From Ensifer sp. Root278 (GTDB taxonomy: Bacteria > Pseudomonadota > Alphaproteobacteria > Rhizobiales > Rhizobiaceae), in the NCBI RefSeq assembly GCF_001429285.1, contig NZ_LMJJ01000042.1, positions 1-64,000 of the forward strand: 64,000 bases of DNA. Direction: 5' to 3'. The position numbers and the translations under genes were made by a program. Each line of letters opens with the position of its first letter. Position 1 is the first letter of the stretch. The notes under the pieces are model-generated. The model was not told where the DNA came from and did not search any database. It saw only the letters and a list, made by a program, of their open reading frames with translations. Positions 58,730-64,000 of this stretch are shown piece by piece.

Positions 58730-58833
58730 GATCAGACCTTTTCATTGGATGCGGTTGCCGGGGGATGTCATCCTGGCTTCGTAGAGTTCTGCCATCTGGG
58801 CCCTCTCTCCATTCAAAAGGCCCGATCGCTCCC

Positions 58834-59568
58834 ATGACCTCGATTTCCCCTTCGCTTCTCGCCTTTGGCCGCAACGCGGACACCATTCCGCCGAAGCATA
58901 TCGGAACCCGCTACGCCACGGACGGCCGCTTCCTGCGTGAGCCGGGCAACACGGTCGTCTCCCACGTCACCGCCGGATCGCCGTCCGAGACGGCCGTGCT
59001 TGCCGTGCGCGAGCGTCTGATGGCGATGCCCGAGGCGGGGCAGTTCGCCTTCACGCATCCGTCCAGCCTGCACATGACGATCTTCCAGGGCATCATCGAA
59101 TATCGTCGCAGGCTACCCTATTGGCCCGTCGATATGGCGCTCGATACACCGATCGATGTGATGACCGAACACTACTGTGCGCGGCTGAGGCACTTTGCGC
59201 CGTTGCAGCCCTTCCGTGCCCGCGTGACCGAGATCACGCCAACCGGTCTCGCGCTTGAAGGCGACAGCGTCGCCGATCGGGCTTGCCTCAAGGCCTGGCG
59301 CGATGCTTTCGCCGAAGTCTTCGGCTATCGCCATCCTGATCATGACGACTATGCGTTTCACATCACCTTCGCCTATGTCATCGACTGGCTCGATGACGCG
59401 GCACTGCCGCGCTGGCAGGAAATGTTGAGCGAACAACTCGCCTGCCTCAGGGAGCGGGCGCCGGTGATCGAGCTCGATCCGCCGGCCTTCTGCTCGTTCG
59501 AGGACATGAACCATTTCGAGGAACTGATCGTTTTCTCGGACAGATCAGCAATCACGGCCAGCAATTAA
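58834..59568 (+). CDS. DUF1868 family protein, predicted 2H phosphoesterase fold
   Basis: 244-residue protein of a family of unknown function. Two H-x-T-type motifs about 110 residues apart, LHMTIFQG near residue 89 and YAFHITFAYV near residue 178, are the hallmark of 2H phosphoesterases (2',5'-RNA ligase, cyclic phosphodiesterase group). The C-terminus includes CSFEDMNHFEELIVF. The start ATG 58834 is the first giving a family-like N-terminus. It precedes the GST gene by 21 bp, so the two may be co-transcribed. Substrate unknown; a nucleotide or RNA cyclic phosphate is plausible. Confidence 0.8.
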   Translation: MTSISPSLLAFGRNADTIPPKHIGTRYATDGRFLREPGNTVVSHVTAGSPSETAVLAVRERLMAMPEAGQFAFTHPSSLHMTIFQGIIEYRRRLPYWPVDMALDTPIDVMTEHYCARLRHFAPLQPFRARVTEITPTGLALEGDSVADRACLKAWRDAFAEVFGYRHPDHDDYAFHITFAYVIDWLDDAALPRWQEMLSEQLACLRERAPVIELDPPAFCSFEDMNHFEELIVFSDRSAITASN

Positions 59569-59589
59569 GGCCAGCATCAAGGAATGTAG

Positions 59590-60237
59590 ATGACCGGACT
59601 TACCCTTTACGTCGGCAACAAGAACTATTCGTCCTGGTCGATGCGGCCCTGGATGGCGATGACCGCCGCGGGCATCGCCTTCGAGGACGTGGTCATTCCC
59701 TTCGATTTCGCGGCCGGCAATCCTGATATCCGCGCGATCTCGCCGACCGGAAAGGTGCCGCTGCTGCGCCACGGCGATCTGCTCGTCTGGGAATCGCTGG
59801 CGATCATCGAATATGTCGCCGAGCTCTTTCCCGACGCCGGGCTTTGGCCGTCCGATCGCCAGGCCCGCGCCCGGGCCCGCAGCTATTCCATGGAGATGCT
59901 CTCCGGTTTCAGGGCGCTGCGCGGTGCCTGCCCGATGAACATCCGCCGGGAGAGGCGGGCGCTTCAGGTGGATGCCGACGTTCGCGCTGATGTCGTGCGC
60001 ATCGAGCAGATCTGGAAGGAGGCGCTTGCCCACTCCGGCGGGCCGTTCCTCTTCGGATCCTTCAGCGCGGCCGATGCAATGTACGCGCCTGTGGTCAACC
60101 GCTTCGACGTCTACGATCTCGTTGCGGATCAAGAAACGCTCGGCTACATGCAACGGGTGAAGGCACATTTCGCTTTCCGGAAGTGGGAAGAGGCTGCCCG
60201 CGCCGAGCCGTGGGTCGTTCCCGATGACGAGGTCTGA
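59590..60237 (+). CDS. glutathione S-transferase family protein
   Basis: 215-residue cytosolic GST. The N-terminal thioredoxin-like domain carries YVGNKNYSSWSMRPWMAM (catalytic Ser/Tyr region) and SPTGKVPLLRHGDLLVWESL, the glutathione-binding P and E-S; the all-helical C-terminal domain has FGSFSAADAMYAPVVNRFDV. The YSSWSxRPW pattern is that of the YfcF/zeta-like bacterial branch. It follows the DUF1868 gene by 21 bp. Physiological substrate unknown. Confidence 0.92.
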   Translation: MTGLTLYVGNKNYSSWSMRPWMAMTAAGIAFEDVVIPFDFAAGNPDIRAISPTGKVPLLRHGDLLVWESLAIIEYVAELFPDAGLWPSDRQARARARSYSMEMLSGFRALRGACPMNIRRERRALQVDADVRADVVRIEQIWKEALAHSGGPFLFGSFSAADAMYAPVVNRFDVYDLVADQETLGYMQRVKAHFAFRKWEEAARAEPWVVPDDEV

Positions 60238-60394
60238 ATCGGCGCCGCCAGATCTTGAGTCGAAAAATTGCGGCTGGGGACTGGTCAAACAGCAGTTGCC
60301 CATGTATAAGCGCGCCAAATTTCCGTGATTGACATCTGTTTAACACGGCCATTTCGGCTGCTGAACAGTGTTTGCCCGATAAGTGGAGAATGAA

Positions 60395-60580
60395 ATGGCT
60401 GTACCTAAAAGAAAAACGAGCCCGTCCAAGCGTGGCATGCGCCGTTCCGCTGACGCTCTCAAGACGCCGACCTACGTCGAAGACAAGAACTCCGGCGAAC
60501 TGCGTCGCCCGCACCACATCGACCTGAAGACCGGCATGTACCGTGGCCGTCAGGTTCTGACCCCGAAGGAAAACGCATAA
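60395..60580 (+). CDS. rpmF: 50S ribosomal protein L32
   Basis: 61-residue L32. The N-terminus [20 protein letters not shown] and the later [13 protein letters not shown] are typical of alphaproteobacteria, which lack the zinc-binding cysteines found in some other L32 proteins. ATG 60395 is preferred because the mature protein begins AVPKRK; an in-frame ATG at 60383 adds four residues. TTGACA at 60329-60334 may be part of its promoter; no matching -10 is clear. A terminator follows directly. Confidence 0.97.
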   Translation: MAVPKRKTSPSKRGMRRSADALKTPTYVEDKNSGELRRPHHIDLKTGMYRGRQVLTPKENA

Positions 60581-60604
60581 GCGTTTCCGTTCGTGGAATG
60601 GTTC

Positions 60605-60636
60605 AAAGGGCTGGCTCTGCCGGCCCTTTTGTTTTG
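60605..60636 (+). terminator. rho-independent terminator after rpmF
   Basis: AAAGGGC (60605-60611) pairs with GCCCTTTT (60623-60630), with an inner GG/CC pairing, followed by GTTTTG. It lies 25 bp after the rpmF stop. Confidence 0.78.
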
Positions 60637-60679
60637 CGTCTGACATTTTCTCGCTTGGACCCTGTGTTATCCGCAGGAG

Positions 60680-60885
60680 CTAGAGCATCACGCGCCAAGG
60701 TGAAGTCACTGGAAGCGGAGAGATGCTCTAGACCCTAAGTGCTGGAGCGTCCTTGGTGCGTTCATGCGAACGCACAGCGCTCTACAGCGCCGCGCGTCTT
60801 ATCAGACGCGCAAAGGTCGCTGTAGCACTTTGAATTGCTGCATGTTTTTGTCCTTTAACCGGCTACGATTAAAGGAAACATGCAG
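60680..60885. repeat. array of four palindromic modules (RIME-like composite repeat)
   Basis: Four hairpins follow one another. B: CTAGAGCATC / GATGCTCTAG (60680-60731). A: GTGCGTTC / GAACGCAC (60756-60775). C: TACAGCG / CGCTGTA around GCGCGTCT / AGACGCGC (60783-60824). D: CTGCATGTTT / AAACATGCAG around CCTTTAA / TTAAAGG (60838-60885). Modules A and B also occur at 40388-40494. This fills most of the 350-bp gap after rpmF. I recall such arrays as common in Ensifer and Rhizobium genomes. Confidence 0.8.
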
Positions 60886-60930
60886 TAGGCCTGAAGACGC
60901 CGCAAGACGCGGCAAAGGAGTTCGTGCCCG

Positions 60931-61332
60931 ATGCTCGCTGCCGTTCCGCTGCTGATCCTGCCGTTCGTTGTCTACAATCTCGCGATGATCGGAATGTTCG
61001 GCGGTATTGCCGGCTTGAACGCCGAGATGCTGTCGCTGTCCATGCTGTCGGGCGCGACCTGGACGATGCGCTTCGGCGACCTCCTGATCGTCGTCGCACT
61101 GCTGTTGCTCTTCGTCGAATTGCTGAAGGCGACCCGCACGAGCACGCGTGCGCTGATGGATCACCTGTTGTCGATGATTCTGTTCATCGCCTTCCTGATC
61201 GAATTCCTGCTGCTGGCGCCGGCGGCAACCCAGCTCTTCTTCATCCTGATGACGATCAGCTTCATCGACGTCATCGCCGGCTTCGCCGTCTCGATGCGCT
61301 CGGCCGGACGGGACGTGTCGATCGGCCTTTAA
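60931..61332 (+). CDS. small conserved-looking inner-membrane protein, function unknown
   Basis: 133 residues with four predicted hydrophobic helices (about 2-28, 48-66, 79-103 and 104-122). A short charged loop, ELLKATRTSTRALMDH, lies between the second and third. AAGGAG at 60915-60920 is 10 bases before the ATG. There is no recognised catalytic motif. The gene lies between two repeat elements, upstream of the convergent phaR. I do not recognise a named family; the open frame, ribosome binding site and clean membrane topology argue that it is real. Confidence 0.75.
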   Translation: MLAAVPLLILPFVVYNLAMIGMFGGIAGLNAEMLSLSMLSGATWTMRFGDLLIVVALLLLFVELLKATRTSTRALMDHLLSMILFIAFLIEFLLLAPAATQLFFILMTISFIDVIAGFAVSMRSAGRDVSIGL

Positions 61333-61338
61333 AGCCTG

Positions 61339-61435
61339 TAGCGCAAAAGTGCGCAGCGGTTTTGCGACAACGACATGCGAAATATCAAGAACTTAAAGCG
61401 CAAGGCGCGAATCTGAAAGATCGCGACGCGCTTTA
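61339..61435. repeat. second type of rhizobial palindromic repeat
   Basis: The element holds GCGCAAAAGTGCGC and CGCAGCGGTTTTGCG at its left, and a perfect 8-base inverted pair TAAAGCGC (61394-61401) / GCGCTTTA (61428-61435) at its right. By memory, near-identical blocks are scattered in rhizobial intergenic regions. It is different from the A-D modules. Confidence 0.6.
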
Positions 61436-61496
61436 GGTCACGATCGATCCCGGGGCGTTGGCCCAATTCAAAACATGGTTTGCTGGACGGGAATTG

Positions 61497-61517
61497 GGCG
61501 GGTGACTCACACCCGCC
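61497..61517 (-). terminator. hairpin after phaR
   Basis: GGCGGGTG / CACCCGCC with a 5-base loop, about 20 bp downstream of the phaR stop on the minus strand. No T run follows on that strand, so termination is likely but unproven. Confidence 0.45.
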
Positions 61518-61535
61518 TTTGCAAGGAGAATGCGC

Positions 61536-62114
61536 TCAGCCGAGATTGTCGAGCTTGGTCTGGAGCGCGCGAAGCTGTTCCTTGAGCTCGTCGATATCCT
61601 TGGCTTCGGCCTTCTTGGTTTCCTTCACCGGCGGGGCGGTGATGAACGGCGAGAACATCTGCATCGCCTGATGGAACATCTCGGTATTGCGGCGGACCTG
61701 CTCTTCGACAAGTTGCAGCGGAACCTGCAGGTTCTTGCCGAGCGGCGTGTCACCGAAGGCCTTGTTGATCTGCTCGCGCATCTGCGACTGCTGCTCGGTG
61801 AAAGCCTGCATCGAATGCTCGAGATAGCTCGGCACCACCATCTGCATCTGGTCGCCGTAGAACGAGATCAGCTGGCGCAGGAAGGAGATCGGCAGCAGCG
61901 TGTTGCCGGTCTTGGACTCCTGCTCGAAGATGATCTGCGTCAGCACGGAATGGGTGATGTCCTCTCCGGACTTTGCGTCCTGGACGATGAAATCGTCGCC
62001 CTTCTTCACCATGACAGCCAGGTCGTCGAGCGTGACATAGGTGCTGGTCCCGGTGTTGTAGAGCCGCCGGTTCGCATATTTTTTTATAACGATCTGGCCT
62101 TCGTGCTTCGCCAT
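61536..62114 (-). CDS. phaR: polyhydroxyalkanoate synthesis repressor PhaR (AniA)
   Basis: 192-residue DNA- and PHB-binding repressor controlling phasin genes and carbon flow. The N-terminal PHB/PHA-accumulation DNA-binding domain is clear: IVIKKYANRRLYNTGTSTYV then LDDLAVMVKKGDDFIVQDAK, residues about 7-47, followed by the PHB_acc repeats (LTQIIFEQESK, LPISFLRQLISFYGDQMQ). The C-terminal 40 residues are a charged likely coiled coil (DIDELKEQLRALQTKLD). It is divergent from phbA across 224 bp. Usual length for the family. Confidence 0.95.
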   Translation of the reverse strand: MAKHEGQIVIKKYANRRLYNTGTSTYVTLDDLAVMVKKGDDFIVQDAKSGEDITHSVLTQIIFEQESKTGNTLLPISFLRQLISFYGDQMQMVVPSYLEHSMQAFTEQQSQMREQINKAFGDTPLGKNLQVPLQLVEEQVRRNTEMFHQAMQMFSPFITAPPVKETKKAEAKDIDELKEQLRALQTKLDNLG

Positions 62115-62200
62115 CAGGGTCTCCTCTCACCCATCATCCCGTCTTTATTGCGTTTTTCAGAGTATCCGCAAAAGAGCGCCGCTGACAATGTCTTTGTGCG

Positions 62201-62214
62201 TTGCGGCGACGCAA
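62201..62214. promoter_or_regulatory. candidate palindrome in the phaR-phbA intergenic region
   Basis: TTGCG-GCGA-CGCAA is a perfect inverted repeat between the divergent starts. It might bind a regulator, perhaps PhaR, but it does not match the PhaR sites I remember. Low confidence. Confidence 0.3.
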
Positions 62215-62338
62215 GTGCGAAATCTTGCGGTTGCGTCTTGAGTGACGGTTTTGTGGCACCGCATCAAGGCGTTTGACTTGCGCCGCGCGCTTTGCCAGTC
62301 TGCTTCCATTAGGCAAGAAAGATCTGAGGAAACGTCCC

Positions 62339-63520
62339 ATGAGCAATCCCTCCATCGTGATCGCCAGCGCCGCCCGTACCGCGGTCGGATCCTTCAACGG
62401 TGCATTCGCCAACACACCGGCGCACGAACTCGGCGCCGCCGTCATCAAGGGCGTGCTCGAGCGCGCAGGCGTCGAGGCAGGCGAGGTCGACGAGGTGATC
62501 CTCGGCCAGGTCCTGCAGGCCGGCGAGGGCCAGAACCCGGCGCGTCAGGCGGCGATGAAGGCGGGTCTTCCGCAGGAGAAAACCGCCTGGGGCATGAACC
62601 AGCTCTGCGGTTCCGGTCTTCGTGCCGTGGCGCTCGGCATGCAGCAGATTGCAACCGGTGATGCGGATATCATCGTCGCCGGCGGCATGGAGTCCATGTC
62701 GATGGCGCCGCATTGCTCGCATCTTCGCGGCGGCGTGAAGATGGGCGATTTCAAGATGATCGACACGATGATCAAGGACGGTCTGACCGACGCCTTCTAC
62801 GGCTATCACATGGGCATCACTGCCGAAAACGTCGCCCGCCAGTGGCAGCTCAGCCGTGAAGAGCAGGATACTTTCGCGCTCGCCTCGCAGAACAAGGCCG
62901 AAGCGGCCCAGAAGGCCGGGCGGTTCGCCGACGAGATCATTCCCTTCATCGTCAAAGGCCGCAAGGGCGACGTCACCGTCGACCAGGACGAATATATCCG
63001 CCATGGCGCAACGCTCGACCAGATGACGAAGCTGCGTCCGGCCTTCGACAAGGAAGGCACGGTCACCGCCGGCAACGCCTCCGGCCTCAATGACGGCGCC
63101 GCGGCCACTCTGCTGATGACCGAAGCGCAGGCTTCCAAGCGCGGCATCCAGCCGCTCGCCCGTATCGTTTCCTGGGCAACGGCCGGCGTCGATCCGCAGG
63201 TCATGGGCACCGGCCCGATCCCGGCTTCGCGCAAGGCGTTGGCGAAAGCCGGCTGGGCGATCGGCGACGTCGAACTGGTCGAGGCCAACGAGGCTTTCGC
63301 GGCACAGGCCTGCGCGGTCAACAAGGACCTCGGCTGGGATCCGTCGATCGTCAACGTCAATGGCGGCGCGATCGCCATCGGCCATCCGATCGGCGCTTCC
63401 GGCGCCCGCGTGCTCAACACGCTGCTCTTCGAAATGAAGCGCCGCGGCGTTTCCAAGGGGCTTGCAACGCTCTGCATCGGCGGCGGCATGGGCGTCGCCA
63501 TGTGCGTCGAACGGCTCTAA
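62339..63520 (+). CDS. phbA: acetyl-CoA C-acetyltransferase (beta-ketothiolase)
   Basis: 393-residue thiolase joining two acetyl-CoA to acetoacetyl-CoA, first step of PHB synthesis. Motifs: nucleophile Cys in [14 protein letters not shown] near residue 88, [11 protein letters not shown] near residue 117, [19 protein letters not shown] with the catalytic His near residue 349, and the second cysteine in [13 protein letters not shown]. The N-terminus [17 protein letters not shown] is typical. ATG 62339 was chosen at the family start; the frame is open 22 codons further upstream. It is followed by a small exported protein gene and phbB. Confidence 0.96.
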   Translation: MSNPSIVIASAARTAVGSFNGAFANTPAHELGAAVIKGVLERAGVEAGEVDEVILGQVLQAGEGQNPARQAAMKAGLPQEKTAWGMNQLCGSGLRAVALGMQQIATGDADIIVAGGMESMSMAPHCSHLRGGVKMGDFKMIDTMIKDGLTDAFYGYHMGITAENVARQWQLSREEQDTFALASQNKAEAAQKAGRFADEIIPFIVKGRKGDVTVDQDEYIRHGATLDQMTKLRPAFDKEGTVTAGNASGLNDGAAATLLMTEAQASKRGIQPLARIVSWATAGVDPQVMGTGPIPASRKALAKAGWAIGDVELVEANEAFAAQACAVNKDLGWDPSIVNVNGGAIAIGHPIGASGARVLNTLLFEMKRRGVSKGLATLCIGGGMGVAMCVERL

Positions 63521-63533
63521 TCGGTTTGGCGGC

Positions 63534-63893
63534 ATGAACAGCGCCAGGTGGGTTCCGTTTTCCCTTCTTCTGGCCGGTTCGCCGATCGTTTCCGCACATG
63601 CCAATCCCGCGCCTCTCGACGAGGCGCGGTTGGTTCAGTGCATGCTGGAACATACGACCTCGGACGACGAGGCCGTTTTCAAGGACATGATGGTTGCGGC
63701 CCCGAACGATGACAGTGGCGCTTTGAAAGCGTCGCTCGTTCAGCTCTCCAGTCTGATGATGAACCTCGCGCTCACCAAGTGCGAGGTGGGTATGTCTATG
63801 CTCGCGACGCCTCAGTTCCAGGCTGCCGCCGAGCTCTACGGACGACAGGTCGGCGAAAAGCTGATGAAGAAGGCCTTTGAGAAACTGAACTGA
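63534..63893 (+). CDS. small exported protein of unknown function between phbA and phbB
   Basis: 119 residues. The first 20 or so (MNSARWVPFSLLLAGSPIVS, cut near AHA-NP) form a signal peptide. The mature part is mostly helical, with two cysteines (VQCMLEHT and TKCEVGMS) about 45 residues apart that could pair in the periplasm, and a basic C-terminus (KLMKKAFEKLN). It starts 13 bp after the phbA stop and ends 17 bp before phbB, so it is probably co-transcribed with both. I do not recognise a named family. Confidence 0.8.
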   Translation: MNSARWVPFSLLLAGSPIVSAHANPAPLDEARLVQCMLEHTTSDDEAVFKDMMVAAPNDDSGALKASLVQLSSLMMNLALTKCEVGMSMLATPQFQAAAELYGRQVGEKLMKKAFEKLN

Positions 63894-63910
63894 TCAAGTG
63901 GGAGGCGTGC

Positions 63911-64000
63911 ATGAGCAGGGTAGCATTGGTCACAGGTGGGTCGCGCGGCATCGGCGCGGCAATCTCCGTCGCACTCAAGAATGCCGGCTACAAGGTGGCC
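63911..64000 (+). CDS. phbB: acetoacetyl-CoA reductase, N-terminal part (runs off the window)
   Basis: Only the first 30 codons are present. They read VALVTGGSRGIGAAISVALK after MSR, the NADP-binding Rossmann motif of SDR enzymes such as PhbB. GGGAGG lies a normal distance before ATG 63911. Position after phbA supports reduction of acetoacetyl-CoA to (R)-3-hydroxybutyryl-CoA, the second step of PHB synthesis. The fragment alone would only show an SDR; the specific name rests on the neighbours. Confidence 0.8.
   Translation, partial: MSRVALVTGGSRGIGAAISVALKNAGYKVA

Noticed and set aside
62201-62214. Palindrome between phaR and phbA considered as a certain PhaR operator
   Set aside because: It does not match the PhaR binding pattern that I remember, so it is kept only as a low-confidence site.

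Overview
The window is a gene-dense, high-GC chromosomal segment of an alphaproteobacterium of the Rhizobiaceae. An Ensifer/Sinorhizobium-type genome fits best: ndvB, ndvA, a 1152-residue pyc, aatB, and the phaR / phbA / phbB region lie together in an order I recall from the S. meliloti chromosome (memory, not a search). Coding is almost continuous. I see no rRNA, tRNA, CRISPR, insertion sequence or prophage genes. Non-coding structure consists of terminators, operators and rhizobial palindromic repeats.

Layout. 1-3.6 kb: 5' end of leuB, a LysE-type exporter and an M3 metallopeptidase. 3.6-11.0 kb: a LacI regulator with its operon (Gfo/Idh/MocA dehydrogenase, CoA-transferase, crotonase, aldehyde dehydrogenase) and a divergent DUF993 aldolase-like gene. 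11.1-19.1 kb: a second LacI regulator, a CUT1 ABC sugar importer resembling the glucose/mannose Gts system, a GMC oxidoreductase and an SDR. 19.2-22.4 kb: a second GMC oxidoreductase, a Dabb protein and a MOFRL-type glycerate kinase. The same palindrome, TTTGGAACGTTCCAAA, lies before the DUF993 gene (one mismatch), the first lacI operon and the second GMC operon. The first LacI protein therefore probably controls all three, giving an apparently uncharacterised CoA-linked catabolic pathway.

22.5-31.3 kb: an omega-transaminase with a divergent XRE-cupin regulator, then aatB, an ALDH7-type aminoadipate-semialdehyde dehydrogenase, a D-2-hydroxyglutarate dehydrogenase-like flavoprotein, a 2-oxoadipate dioxygenase/decarboxylase (HglS/DUF1338) and a divergent LysR regulator. 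Together these encode a route from aminoadipate semialdehyde (lysine) to 2-oxoglutarate. 31.6-44.4 kb: cyclic beta-1,2-glucan synthesis (ndvB), probable succinylation (opgC) and export (ndvA), with a second LysE exporter in between. 44.8-49.1 kb: a LuxR-type solo regulator and pyruvate carboxylase. 49.3-51.6 kb: a polar amino-acid/cystine-type ABC importer.

51.8-54.3 kb: a DeoR regulator with a striking 10-bp tandem operator, a VOC protein and an MFS transporter. 54.4-60.6 kb: housekeeping genes (ispG, hisC, an FPP-synthase-type ispA, mtgA, a DUF1868 2H-phosphoesterase, a GST, rpmF). 60.7-64.0 kb: interspersed repeats, a small membrane protein, phaR divergent from phbA, a small exported protein and the start of phbB (poly-3-hydroxybutyrate metabolism).

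Functions come from recognised motifs and family memory. No similarity search was run, so substrate assignments are inference unless stated.
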